A DNA stretch of 64,000 nucleotides from Acanthaster planci (Eukaryota; Echinodermata; Asteroidea; Valvatida; Acanthasteridae). Every line of letters begins with the position of its first letter. The stretch's first letter is position 1. Below the pieces are notes generated by a model, which ran no database searches, had not been told where the DNA came from, and saw only the letters and a program-made list of their open reading frames with translations. The stretch is taken from positions 640,239 through 704,238 of the forward strand of contig NW_019091395.1 in assembly GCF_001949145.1 (NCBI RefSeq), in the 5' to 3' direction. Below, piece by piece: positions 36,201-51,200 of the stretch. Position numbers and translations under genes: made by a program.

Positions 36201-39200
36201 ATTGGCTTTTTTTTCAACTTTATTACTTTAACCATTTCTGTGGAGCCATGCTGGCAAGTTTGAAATTGATAAAAGTGAGGGGATTCAAAACTGTTAAAAA
36301 TTAATAACAAGCAACACATGCAATCAAAATTCACAACAGCTGTAGCCTCGGTTTCATTCTTCTTTACAAATAAGACAGACAGCAGTTTCAAACAGGGACG
36401 TCAAGTTACAAAGAATGCATTTACTAGCCTGCAGCAGTTTTTCCAAGAATTTGTATGCCGGGGTCTAGTGCTAAAGTCAATCCAGGCCTGATACCTGAAC
36501 ATGTACAAGTAAATGTCAAGGAACTGTCCTTTAAGATCCAAGTGGATGTTAACACTGCATGGCAGGTTTCAGTCCAGAAGTACACTTGTACTTCCACAGG
36601 AAATTGATCCTCTTTCCCCAGAAGGCAAGGTGCTGCACGACCTCTTCCTCTGCCCCCCCAATAAAAGGGCAATTCTACTTGAAAATTAGATAAAAATGAA
36701 ACGCTTCGTGACACTGGGTTGCTGTTAAACTGTACAGCAGATGTGCGGTGCGCATCACGTGCAAGTAAATTTCTGGAAGATACATGTACGTGTGTACTCC
36801 AGCTCAGCAGTGCAAAGACAGATCCCAAACTGATTTTGTGGCCTTTCTGAGGATTAAAGCTATCATTCAACATACTAAGTTTTTAAACACCCAGAACTCT
36901 ATTTTCAGCTGGATTTTTGTTGATGTTTTCCTAGACGGTTCCAACCCCAAAATGCCTCTGAGGCTGTTTTTTTTTGGGGGGGGGCTTTTGTGTGCACCTG
37001 GTTTAGTCAATTAAAGGTTCATCTGTGTTACATGGACTTGTCTGCTTTGTTCTGATGTAAAACACATGCAGCAAAACATTGGCAACTTGAATTTTGATAA
37101 AAACAATAAATAAACAAACAATCTGTGTAATTGTATCTCGAATGTTTGGTCATTACTGCAAGTCCAGGTGACCTTAGAGGAAATAGTGACCACAAGAATG
37201 TCCTCTGTCTGATTCGAAGGGGGGGGGAAGGAAGAAGACGAGGAAGGGAGAGGGGAACATGTGATCCCATTGCCTGTCATTATACATGTACGTGTATGTG
37301 GATTTACATGTATAAACGGCTGTAATTCGGTTGCGACATGAGGTTCTGTATGACGTAGTGTGTGATGCCACTTTGTTCCAAAAGAGTGGGTTTGTAGTGT
37401 GTGGGGATGCAAAAATTAATCTGAAAGTGGCTTTTTTTCAATACATGAGCTTCGAGGTGACAAGAAAAACAGCAGATAAAGGTACAGATGATTATTTCCT
37501 GTATAAAAATCACATGTACATGTAAACTTTGACTTTCTTATCTGAAGTTGTCACAACTCTCTCCAAGTGGCTCTGAGTTTGTATCGTGAACAGCACCACC
37601 TAGAACTGGCTTTATGCATGCTTTTCTTCTTTTCATTTCTTCACCTCAAGGTTGGATATACTACAGTCTACCATTTTTTGACATAAATCTTTGCGTGGCG
37701 TTGAACTCTGCAAGGTCGTTTTGGCTACAGGGGTTGGATAGTAGAGGGCAGACGGGGCAGTGCTCCAAAGCGGTCTGCTTCTTCACATTCACAGGTGGTT
37801 AACTGGTCCAGTCTCGTAACCCTATCTGTTCAGAGCAACCCTGGATTGTCCCGTTCTTGTTCTCAGACAGGGTTCAGTGTCTTCCACTGGGCCCAAGGTG
37901 CACCTGAGCTAGGAGGAAGTTTTTCGGGAGGCAGAACTCCAATGTCAACTGAGGAGGTTCATTCTGGAGCTTTTCCATCCAGAGCTGGAGTCTGGTTTCT
38001 TCCCGGGAATTTTCTGTCAGGGGCTGGATGTGGCTGATGAAAGCTTCTTCTTCACTTTAGTCATGGGGGGGGGGTTGATGTCCATGAAGGAGCCAAGAAA
38101 AAAGTTCAAGACGCCCAGACAAGCCTACTTCACTTGAACCTTCTGCGAAATGTTTTCCCCTAAACCCTACCCCGAGACACAAAGCACCAGAAACAGCTTT
38201 AAAAGCGCCAAGACTTGAGTTGTCTGACCCCAAAGGTTTACCAGAGTACATTCTGAAAAATGTCACCCTGACTTACCATACCTGTACATGCACAGGTACC
38301 TGAACCAACACATCAACTCAAAGTGACTTGACTTTCAGTAACAGCCTTTCTGGCCTCTTTCAGTACCTGTCTGCCAATATTGAAAACGTGCATGTGTGAC
38401 ATGTCTTCTTGGTAACACAAGTGCGCACATGTGCCTTACTTGAGTCAAATAGAACCAGACGGCAGGTTTTCTAGCGTGTCGCCCCATTCGGGGAAAAAAG
38501 TGGCCCCCAAACCCCGAAAACACCAACACTGAACATGTTTCACTTCAAAAAGTTGAATCCCAAGACTTGTTGGCAACATCTGTGTCCGGGTGTTGCAAAA
38601 GTTAACGTGGAGTGTGTCAGAAATGACTAGTTGGGTCCACAAACTCAGGCTGGAAAAGTGTACCAATTTACAAGCTTACTAATGCCAAATTCAGGACCTC
38701 AGGCAGATACATGTACTGTACTGGGCCTCCTGGGCCTCCATTTTATCCATTTTTGCAGAGTTTGGAAAAAAAAATTGGAGAAAACAAATTTTAGTTAATA
38801 AAACTTTCCTGCTACAAAAACAGAACAGCACTACTCAGTGCTTTTTAGTCTCCTCTAGGGAATATTTAGCACTCTCTACATGTGTGGAGTAAATAGAGTC
38901 TACTGAAACCATCAAATCCAAAGTTGGATGAAATTTCATCCAATCCATTTCCAAATGGCAACAGCCTGAATTCATACCAAGCGAAATCTGTGTTCATTTC
39001 TGTACTGCGTGTCACTCACGTGTGGACAATGTATATCCGGTTTCCACAACTTGTCAAAAACTTTCACTTGAGGCATGATCACTCACTATTTCAAGAACCA
39101 GGGTATCCTGAGAAGTTCTCTGAACATCAACACACTGTTTCAAAGTACATGTACATGTACATGTATGTATGTGTAGGCCTAGCATGCCAGAAGAGTCCAA

Positions 39201-42200
39201 TGATTTGTTTCTGTCAAAAGATTTTGTTTCTGTGAAGAGTGAAAAAAGAAGAAATTACCACAGTTCTTCTTCTAAATATAGAATTTGACTTTGGAACAAA
39301 CTTTGAAGCATGTGCACGACTGAGACACTTGTTATTAAACAAACCTACCATATCCATCCCACATTGCAGGGGCAGGTATGTTCATGCTCCTCACTTACAT
39401 GGAGTTGGTGCGCATGTGTATTGAATCCCACTACAGCCAGAAGCCAGTAAAATGGTTCCTGACTCAGGCAGGTGGGGCCCCCAAAGTAACCAATCAACCT
39501 CAAGCTCAAATGTAGTTGTTTGCCCCTTATTTCCATACCAATTGCAATTTAAACACTCAAAGTCCCTTTTGCTACATGTACCTTGCACACAATCAAATCT
39601 ATTTTCTGCCAAATCTTTGCCCGTCTTTGTGACGTATCTCCAAAGTAACAGAGTCACAAGTTGGAAGTGAAGCCAACATTTTAGAGGGGATTTTTTTTCA
39701 GTTTTGCCAGGTTTTCCCTGACATTTCTCTACTTGTGAATAGTGAGGAATATCATGAACGCTCTAATGAGAAAGTATGCAAGAAGGAAACTGTATGAATG
39801 AGAATGGACAGTTTTTTGTGCCTTTTAGTCGGGCAATTCAAAGTCATTGTACATACTAGTGCAACGCAGTAAAAGTCAACTCGTACCGCCCCGTATCCAG
39901 TTGTGTATGCGTGTACGCCATACCCAAAATCCGGACATCTCATTTTTGACCTCTGCCGAAATTTGAATTTCTGACAAATGGCTCCCAATCTTGAACAAAT
40001 GAACTGGTGGATACAAATGACAAAAGTCTGGAAATTGGGCAATAAGTAAGGTGAAAAATACGAAAAATGACAAAAATGGGTCCCAATGAAAAACGAAGTG
40101 AATTTTAAAAAAAGGTTTTCTACCTAGAATAAACTTTTTTGTTCATAAAAGTTACCAGTCTTTCATGTGGCATCAAAGTTATTTGAAGGTAAACCCAACA
40201 AAATTGCGAAAATGAGACACAAAGTTAGGTGAAAAAAGACATCATTTTTTCATAATTAATCTTTGTCGTAAAACTGACATTTTTCACTTCTTTGATTATT
40301 TTCAGGAGATCTTTGTTACTAGAAGCTATTACATGTAAGTATTACCACTTGATAGATTCCTGACAATTTATTCACCCACAAGGTCTTCAAGGGAAATGGC
40401 AGTATATATCCCTCACATGGGTCACCACAGATATGCCCGTCTGCTCAAATAATTTTTCAGGTCGCTGACCATATGTAACAATATGGGCGTTTCACAAGAG
40501 TTTGTGATGTGCGGCCCAATCATACTGAGCGAAATTTGTCAACCCAATGTGCATTTGGAAACGGTCGACAAATTTCGCACGTTGTCATTGGCCAACGTGT
40601 TGCAAACTCTTGGAGGCGCCACAAATGGCCATGAATACCTGCGTTTTGCGCTGGGTTCATTTTGAACAATAAGGGCACCAAAACGTGGCAAAATTAAAAT
40701 GGTTACAGGGACCATGCAATAGAAATGTTTCACTAGATCCTTGAAATTGAATGTTTGTGTTTCAATTAAACACAGTTTTTGTTTTGTCAGTTTTATGGGT
40801 ATTTTGGGGCCTACATGGTTTTATACAATGTAGATTTACATATTCATGAGCAAAACTGCAATGTAATCAGATGAACCTCAATGTTGCAATGACACGTACC
40901 CAAAATATTACTAGATTTTTATACATGTACTTTGCTACTGAAGATTTCCATTTCCTTTGGCAATTTATTGCTGTACATTTATAAACTTATAAATATAAAA
41001 TGTATAAATTGTAAGTCCATCACATCCCTGCAAATCCTTGTAAGACCATCACATGTCCTTGCAAGTCCATCACATGTCCCTGCAAGTCCCTGCAAGTCCA
41101 TCACATGTCCCTGCAAGTCCATCACATGTCCCTGCAAGTCCATCACATGTCCCTGAAGTCCTTGCAAGTCCATCACATGTCCCTGCAAGTCCCTGCAAGT
41201 CCATCACATGTCCCTGCAAGTCCCTGCAAGTCCATCACATGTCCCTGCAAGTCCATCACATGTCCCTGCAAGTCCATGTAAGTCCATCACATGTCCCTGC
41301 AAGTCCATCACATGTCCCTGCAAGTCCATCACATGTCCCTGCAAGTCCATCACATGTCCCTGCAAGTCCATCACATGTCCCTGCAAGTCCATGTAAGTCC
41401 ATCACATGTCCCTGCAAGTCCATCACATGTCCCTGCAAGTCCATGTAAGTCCATCACATGTCCTTGTAAGTCCATCACATGTTCATCACAAGTTATTCAG
41501 TCTCAAGCCAATTCACAAGCTACATGTATTCAAATGAGCTGTGGCTAAAACATTCTTTTGTCATAGTTTGCCCTGTTACTTATGACTGGCCTTTTGAAGG
41601 GACCTGTGACTGGACTTGTACAGGGACTTGTGATGGACTCGAATACAACATTGGTACTGGTACCTGTTGGTAAGCCTTATTCTGAAGGTAATATGCCAAA
41701 GCTTTTGCCACAATCAGGGGACAATGTCTGTTGTCAGGAAAGTTGAAAGCAGGCCATGGGTCACCTATCTTTCAACATGTGAGATGTCCCCACAGCTACA
41801 GAACGAGTGCACAAAGGTAGGCCCTCACCACATTATGAGGAAGTATTTTATTGTTGGGCACATCCGGACAGAGTTGCGGAGACATTTCTCTGTCCTCACA
41901 ATAATTCTAGTCCCCACAAAATCAGTGTAACGACGAGCGTGTGTCCCCTCAAGTAGGTGTGTACTGGTGCCCTACTTTCTACATGTAGTGTCCCCACCAT
42001 CTTTGGGCCTCAATAATGGTAATTCTGAAGTACTGAATATTCACGGTCCCCACAATTTAAAGCACCTGCAAACATGTTCCCCATACTGGACCACCATCTT
42101 CCCTGCAGCAGTCACCATTCACAGGCAGGATACCGTAACCTGCACTGGAGTAGGTATACCGTACACTGCTTTATGAACTTGGGTATTAAACCGCAACGCA

Positions 42201-45200
42201 CACGCACAGTATCCAATTTCACCCATCTTGTCAGTTGGTCCTATTTCAGTAACATGAGTCACATTGGAGATCTGCCACCTCCAAAGTGAATTACCTGAGC
42301 TCTGTGAGAGTTTTTGCCAAACCAGATGGGTGTGATCAGGGCCTAGATTATCCAGTAGGGTCCAATCAAAAGAATGTGAATGTAACTCAGGGCTGCATGG
42401 TCCCCTGCCCCCCCCCCCAAGATCCACATCCACCACCATTACCCCAGACATGTGCTTGGTTGGTAACCGTACAAAGAATATTTACGATCATATACTGAAT
42501 ATTTAAATACTTGATCAGATCCAAGGTGACTGAAGAATACACAAATACCAAAATATATCCAAAAATGCCCATTCCTCAATCAGTCACCATCACTGCCCAA
42601 TCCCACACGGCCCAACAAAATCCCCACCAACCCAGGAAATCCCCGTCCCACACTGACAAATTCCTATCTCAACCTATTCCATTTCCAGTCTAATCCATCA
42701 CATCTCCATTTGGACGGACAGATGGAAATTGGAATTACATTGGCTGGCACTGCTTCGCAGCTTCCTGAAAAATAGAATGGGGGATCTTCTGGTGGTCATG
42801 TTGCATAAAATACGGGAACCATAGTACCCAATTTACATTTACATCTACCGATACATGTAAAGCCTGGTTTCCATATGATCATTTGTAACGCAAACAGAGC
42901 AAAAGACGTGAAGACGCAGACACAAACGGGAGAGACGGCGCATGAGGACTTTTCACCCAAAAACAGAAACAAAGTGGCGTCAGAAACTCCATGATTTTTC
43001 GTGGAAAATGTGCTTTTAGATGGACTGTACCATCTCTGCTCCAGTTTCATGTATTTCATTATTGGCCAGCTATTCAGTTGATCACTGTGGTGTAATACTT
43101 AAGTATTCATGAGAAAATGGGCAAAATTTGTGGAACTAAGCAAGAGGGGCATTGTTGCACACCGGTCATACCAGCATGTGTGTTTGTATTTGGATACCAC
43201 GGCCTACTCGACGCAGACAGTAGGCAAAGTTGAACCTGGCTCGATCAACTTTGCCGATCGTTTGCGGGCTGGTTGTGTTTGTCTGTGTTGTCGGAGAAAC
43301 CTCCATTTGGCATGTTTCCATATATCCAGGTTGCAGTTTGCACCTTGATTGTGTTGCTCTCTGCGTTTCTTACGTCGACATGCAAACTGGGCTTATAAAA
43401 GTCCAAGGATACTGGGGTAAAAACTGTAAAATACAAAGAATAACAAGAAGTACACGACAAAAACACCACACTGTTGGGTCCTGTGAAGTTATGCAAAGCA
43501 AAATGGTGAATTGGATTAGAATTAACCTCGGAAACACTTTTTGAGATGGCAACCCTGGATGTCGGTTTAAGCCCTTGGGAGTAAATTATAAAGCAAGAAA
43601 CTCCCAAACCAGACGACAAACTTCATTGTGACTAAGCAGTCTGAAACGAACCATGAGAACGGCTCCCCCCCCAAGTCTTACATAAGTATGTACGTGTACT
43701 CATGTACATGTACACTCTACATGTACGGGCATCACCAAGGTCATGCATGATTAACACGGCCAGAATAATAACAGCCAGTTGCAGATGAGATTTCCAAACC
43801 AAAAAAAAAAAATCTAGGGGAAATGAAATGTTCAGTCTATTTGATTTCTTCCATGGCACTTACCTGTGGTGTTGTCATTACGACAAACATGCGCGATATG
43901 TGGTGATGACATGAATAAACAAATGACCTTAGGTATTTACTCGGGGAGCCTTGGGCCGTTTTCCAATGCCCAACTCCGTCTCAGGCTTTGTATAGGAAGC
44001 CAATCCTTGATTGTGGGCCAGAAGCGTAAAACTTAAATTGAAGTACTCTAATATGTTTGGCTCTTTTGCATCTTACTTGATGTTTTGAGGCACTATCAGA
44101 CTTACTTTTGCGCTTACAACCTGAACGTCGGGAAGTAAAAACAAACAGTTGAAGCCTGAGACGGAGCCTAAGTCGAGTATTGGAAAACAGCCCTGATCTG
44201 GCCAAGAGGTCCTTTGAATAACATGTTAAATTTGCAACAACGTGGTGCCCAAACTGCAGCACAGCATTTCAAGCCTTTCTTTTACAGAACTTGACTTCAG
44301 CTAAATTGCAACATAGGCGACAAGTTTTCTGAACTAGTTTTTTGCATCGTTCCACTAATCTGCCTCCATGTTTTGACACTGTGTTGTTGCATACTTCCCC
44401 CAAGCAACCGGCTTGGGCCATTCTAATATATTGCAGTCCAATTTCAGGATGATCAATGTCCCCCGCGAGTGAAAAGAGTTCTAGAAGCATTTTAAAACTG
44501 GCTTCACTTGTCTTTGTTACTTTGCTGCACAAAACACAAGAACACAAAATGAAAACAAAACAGATGATTGAGAGCGATTTCACTGAACACACTCCACATA
44601 TTGACCAATCGCAGCTTACTGTTCAGATCCATGTGTGACTTCAGGTCCCCGCAGTTTTGGACTCGGTGTGGTACCTTCAGCTTCCCCTTTAAGAAGTCGT
44701 CAAACTCCTCCTGTATCAAGGAAGGGTTGGGGGAACAAAGGATACATTTTAATGAGGGGTATTGAGCAAATGTAAAAAGAGTTGACTGCTATGACGTGCG
44801 AGTGAGTGTCAATATATATAACTGCCTATATTAAGCCATGTGTGGGTTAAAAGTACCACTTTGGAGCCGTAAAAAACTGTGACAGGCATATTAACACTCT
44901 AGAGTATTACCACATATGGGCATAGTGACCTTTCCCTACTGATATAGCAAGATTTGTCCAAATTCAATTTTAAATATCTGAAGCTGGCAGGACGAATTTC
45001 AAATCCCATTGGTACAAACGTGTTTCAGAACTTGTAGTTTATGTCTGTAGGTTTTTTTTTCACAGCCAATCAAACTTTTGCAACTGAAATTTTTTGTTAG
45101 TATTTTTGTCCCATATGCTGCAAGGTCTATGAAAAGTACCCAATAACATGAAAACACCTATACAATATCAGTTGCAGGCTGTTAGAACAAGCCCTGTGAT

Positions 45201-48200
45201 TGGTCAAATTGTGCAACATTTGTGACGTAATACGCTGTCCAAATATGGCAATACTCCAGACTGATTAAAGTACTAGTCCAGTACTTTAAATCAGAAACAA
45301 CTTTTCAGACAATCTGCTCCAAGCGGAACAAGAGAGGTTTTTTTTTTTGGGTACACACCGCACAGGCGCGCCACGAGGCATGCAACTATATGCACGTATG
45401 ACGTAGAGCACACTGAATACGCGTAACTGATTTACTCTGGCATGTGTGGCCTTTGAGTACACGCACAACGCATGCAAGAACCCGCTTGTAACCCCCTGTC
45501 TTTATTTTCACTGATTGGGGGTGCACTTCAGCTCGGGGCGGATACCATCAGAACGCAATATTTTTCGACTGAGCAACCGCATGTACCTGAGATGTTGGCT
45601 TGTGGTTACACCGTGGAATCAAAGGACGGCCAGAGCATCCTGGCCGAAACGTTGAGTCAACACTCACAGGTTCTCCTAAGAACCACACCTCTTCCAAAAA
45701 AGTGACTGATTCCATGGTGTACCCACAACTTCCACCACGCAAAGCTTCAAATCTTACTTGCATGTACATGTACCTGTACATGAAATTGGGTCCTGACCAA
45801 AAATGGCAGGCCAAAAATCCACTTTTTTTATTTGAACTTTGATCGACCCAAACCTATGCAGATTCTAACACAATCTTCCTGAAAGGAAGATATAATCTTT
45901 TTTAACTACCAATTTTAAAATCACTGTTCAATGCAAATCTTCCAATTGTCTTCACTTAGGTTAGGGTTAAGATTGAATGTTAAACCTAGCTGAAGTATCA
46001 TATACTGTACAACGTCTACGGGATGTTTTGGACAAAAATACGGAAAAAACCCCAAAACAGACAACCCCCCCTGCTTTCCTGCAATTTGCAGAAAAGTCAT
46101 ATTGCCGAACCCCTTGCAAAAAAGCAAGCACGCAAAGAATATTTGCATGGTACTTTGCTTGAATGAGGTCTACTGTAGTTTCCTAAGGTACATGGTACCA
46201 ACCAAGGTTGCATCCTCTAGTTATGTTCTTATGGCAATGCAGGGCTGGTTGCAGGAAATTGTGTGGCTACAGACTTTCATACTTGTGTTTTTATTGGGCA
46301 TTAAAAAACTAATTACAGTTCAGCCTGTGCTGATACCTAGTCCATCAAAACAAGCAGTACATTAAAAAACAAGCGAGCTATTTTAATAGCCAATACCAAA
46401 TTTGCTGGGAACTTCACTGCCCGGCTACAAGCACCTGTACCTATGTCAGCATAATTATTTTGCTCCCTTTTGTAATGTACATGTACATTGTAGGTAGTTT
46501 TTATCTGCAAGATCCCCATACCTGGTTAGTCTCATCCTGTCATAATGACTGTTCTTTAAACAAACAAACTTGCCAAATTTCAGCAGAAAAGCTTCTGCTT
46601 AATTTCAAGGTAGACGATGGTTGCAAAAAACATTTGCTGAGGTTAGTTCTACATGATCTGGTATGATACATGAACAGTCTTGAGGTTGACAACAAGAAAC
46701 CTCAGACAGACACCACATGCACATGTACATACCATACAAATACATCAGATCCATGTACATGTGCCCGATATGTCAGCCAAGAGATTCAGACAAACTGAAA
46801 TCCTGTTGTAACATCTTATGTTTTTCCCCATTTTATTTTCACATTTGTCAGCTTGGGATGTCAAAAGTACCTGATATGCAGCCCATCATGTTTTTTTTTT
46901 TTCAAATTCTGGACAGTCAACCCCTTTCAGTTTGTTTTTTTCACTCCCAACTTACATGTACATATACATGCATACTCCAGAAGAAAGAGCTCATTAAGGG
47001 CAATGACTGCACATATAGATTTAGGGCACACAGCGTAATGCAAGCAACTGCACAAGCATTCACCTTCCTGCTGCTGTAATTGTCAAACACAGTCAAAAAT
47101 TCCTTCCACTTGATTTGCCTCAGTACACAGACACATATGGGAAATTTGACTTGTTTTGACTGTTATGAAATAGCGCATTTTGTTCCTAATGAACTTAGCT
47201 TTCCAGTTGTAGTGAACATTTTGTTGGCCAGTCTTAGCCAAACTCGTACCAAGTCTTTGATCACTGATGTATTGGACGAAGGAGAATAAAATTACAAACT
47301 TTGCACGGATAATGGAACAGTGTATCAAAATTTAAAACGTTTATTTATGATGGCAAAAGCCGGTCTAATATCAGGGATTTTTCTCTATTTCCTAGTCACA
47401 GCGATAATTTGTATTTAATTGCAAGAAAAATTATATGTATTGCTAGGATATTACTAGCCCCGCTTGACCGGCTAAGATGCAGGCAGTAATCAGGCATTTT
47501 TGGAATGTTTTCTACTATTCATCTGACTCGGCGGCGACCATCACTGAACACTTTGAAGTGCCTGAGTTGGAACTCCTTCTGTGTCCTTCCTTTATGGACA
47601 TGCCTACAGGTGCTGTATTTGTGACTACAAACATATACAGGTACCTGTATAGAAATGTACATGTACTTGTTCCGCAGTTGTGGGGACATTCACTCCTCGT
47701 TACGGCGATTTTGTAAGGACCCCCCAAAAAAGTTTGGGGACAGAGAAATGCCAATTTTGTAATTCACTCAGCGTCCAAGTGGTCTGGTCTGTTTCTCACA
47801 ACTCATTCACTGCACGTTCTACAATTTGTCCAGATCACTGTGCGTTCTCAATATAACTGAAATGCACATGCTGGAAATTGAAGGGTAAGACACACACTGT
47901 ATAAATGCCAAACTGAATTAAAAAACATATGAAAATGTGGTGTGACCAAGTTAAAAAAACACTGTACAAGTTTATACAATGTTCGCGTACTTCACTGTCA
48001 GCTAATGAACACTTTCAGCCAACATGGACGCCTGACATGCCTGATGCAATCTGGCACAACGAACAAAAAGCTTAGACAGAGACCCCGTCAGCAGGGAAAC
48101 AAATCCATGCAAAATGCCCTCTCAATCGGCGGGGGTGGGAGGAGTATTACAAAAAAAGACAGAAAAGGCAGCAGACTGCTTAGAGTAATAAGGCAGAGAA

Positions 48201-51200
48201 AAATCCCCCGATGGATGACAGAATCTGTAATCCTGTCATACATGTATATGCCCTCCCCTCCTCTTCTCGGCCAATGAACCCAGTCATCATGACTGCTACC
48301 GGGGTACACTGCAAAACAGGGCATGTACCCGGTACGGTACGATATGATTGCCAATGACTGTTAACCATGGTTTGACCAACGTCACTCCAACAACGCAGGG
48401 CTAGATTCGTCTAGTTGACTATTTGGAACCGGACCCATAGGCGTAATGAATCAACTGGTTACCAACAATCTTCTTCCATAGTATGTGTAAACAGGGAACC
48501 ACTGATGTGAAAGTAATTGCGCAAGACGACAGCAAACATGAACACTGCAAGAAATGCAACAGATGGGGACAAGACAGCGACGTTGGAATTTTACAGAAAT
48601 GGTTTGACTTCAGTCACTCAATTGTAAAAGCCAGCTCACACGTTAGGAGAACGCAAAAAAAATTCGAATTTGACATTGCGAAGCATTTGCAGCATATCCG
48701 CTTCAAAATGGGTTCATCTTAATCCAAAGCACGACAATTTGATCCGTCGTCACAAATTGGCATTCAAGTTTGCTTTCCAACCATACATGTACATAATCCA
48801 GCCCCAACTTCACTGCCTGAGCACTGTGGTAATAAGCAATAAACCAGTGGTTGAACAATAATTTGTGTACTAATTTCTCCCCAGGTGCCCACACAGGAAT
48901 GCAAACCCACACACTCTATAATCAGCACAACTTCAGGGGAAAAAAAGCACAATTTTTTTTTTCTGATGAGCTCTTTGCTTGTTTGACAAGTCCCAGTGTA
49001 TCTTTCTCCACAATCAACCAACTGTGGCACATCCCTGACGGAAGTACCTGCCCATGAACTCAAGAAGAAATCGCAGGCCCCTTGGGGACTTCTGAAGTTA
49101 AAGTCTCCATCTCCTCTGATTAGAAACCAATGACATGAATGGCTAGCATACCCATGTAAGAACCACACCCCGCCACCATGGAAAGAAGAGGACAGGCATG
49201 CAGCCAAAGACTTCCGCTTTCAATTGTGGGCACTCTGGAAAATCTCTGCCTGCTCCAAAATGGGAGAAAATGCATGCAGCTTTGATGAATAGGGTGTGAA
49301 AAGAGTACAGGAGAACAGGATCTGTAAAGCGTTGTTTCCCCCATGAGAGACACCCAATGATAACACCACCAGAGGTGGCCTCTAGCAACATGCATCCCTC
49401 CTGTTTTCAAAATGTCACATCCCACATCACAGCAGTCAACAATGAATCACTGTTACTTGTCATACCTCTGTCTTGGATACTGTCCATTTATTGGCCCAAA
49501 ATGATCACATGACAGGGTGATATATCCACATATCACACTCAACGTGAGATATTGCATTCTGCTGATAGTGCGTGCACGCATGTGCATGAGACAGAAAAGC
49601 TTCAGGAAGTTTGAGAGTGAAAGTTTCCAGTCCTTAAGTCAGTTTTGCATGGTACCCATGATTTGTTTTGTGCATAGGCTACCAGGGAATTCAACCAATA
49701 ATCGCACTCGTAATAACAGACTTCTTCCCGACCCTGCAGCGTACCGGTATAAGGTAATGCAGGGACCGCTAACCAGACAATACATGTACTCACTGGTATC
49801 GCACTACCGATAGTTCCACATTAAAGTTTACCCAATTAAAGAAAGTGAGGGAACAGTGCATTTGCAGACGATATCATTTACCGGTACATGTATGTCTGTT
49901 AGTTCAATTTATTGTACAGTTTGACAGTATGGTAGACCTATCGCCTTCTGAAACTCAGAGCTTTTGGACAAATTCCTTAACCCTCAGGTGTTCACGATGT
50001 CATATGCCACACCACAGCTGTCAACAATTGTTAAATGTCAGTACTTTTATCAGCCTCACATAGTGACCATCTGTAAATGTTGACATTCCTGTCTTGTGAG
50101 TAGGCCTACCCAAGGACACAAATACATGTATTTTTCATGGATGGGGTGTGGTATAGAACTCATAATAAATGTACCGTGCTGGTACGTATCATTAACACAA
50201 CTTAATAGACCGTATTCGTGGCGTCGCCAATTTCAGTCGTATTCCTGAGCATACCGTATAATTTCGAAACTTTTAATGGGATGGTACTACGTGATTTCGG
50301 GGGTCGGAATGAAATCGTAGAACATAGTGGGGTTCTCTGAATTTAACATTTTCAAATAGATACACTACGTTGGGGAATACGACTGAAGTTGGGGACGCCG
50401 CGAATACGGTCAATTACAATTTCTTTTTAGCCACATGTACATATTCCCCTACATGTACATGTACGGTGCACGTACATGTACATGCTTCAAGCCAGTTGAC
50501 CAGACCTGTCGTACTCTTTCCTGAGGTCAGACATTACCACACAATACCGGTATATTAAAAAGGTATACGAGCCCTCGGTTCATTTAAATTTGTATCTATT
50601 ATTTGGTGATGCCTGACCTCAGGAAGGAGTATGACAGGTTGGCAGGTATGGTTGACATACACATTTGTATAGTGACTGTATACACATACAAACATGTACA
50701 TGTCCATGTTTGTACCTGTACCACAGCACATATCCATGTACCATACTGGTAGGTATATCATATTACATGTACATGGAATGTATTTGCAATCTACCTGATA
50801 ACAGCAGTTTCCATTCTCAGATGTATTATTACAGGCACTGTCTGCTACAAATTCCAAGTGTGCGTGGAGGCATTATGAGTGAGTGCCGTTCCATCAATGA
50901 CTTTCTGCAACCTTGGCTAACCCCCCCATTGTCTAACTTCTTTGCCAAGGCGACGTGGCCTAAAGCGCCATCGTTTACGCACTGATTTGCCCGTGTTCAG
51001 CCCGGTCCGGAAATGTAAAAAAATCCCACCTTCTCCCACCCTCCCCTCACCAAATGACCCGAAAGTCGGGCCAGCTTGCAAAGATAGCAAACCCAATTTA
51101 ACAGGCCACTGGCCTGGATGTGAACGTATTTCGCTGCGACGTTATCCTCCAAAGAAACAGTTCTGTCTGCACAATTTGAGACGCCCTTGTTTGGACTGCC

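Larger units (their letters stand above)
27757..44619 (-). other. Nuclear receptor intron, 16.9 kb
   Basis: Contains a CAACA-rich low-complexity stretch, a 29-base tandem repeat, a 21-base minisatellite, a 134-base foldback sequence, a GGGTCATTC-family MITE and two further inverted-repeat elements, listed separately. No nested gene is recognised. Open frames are short and mostly repeat-driven. Confidence 0.75.

Noticed and set aside
41011-41490. CRISPR-like array
   Set aside because: Units are contiguous tandem repeats without unique spacers, in an animal intron.
41053-41548. Repetitive proteins of up to 131 residues encoded on both strands
   Set aside because: They are the 21-base minisatellite translated; openness follows from the unit length, and no start context, splice site or non-repeat flank supports a gene.
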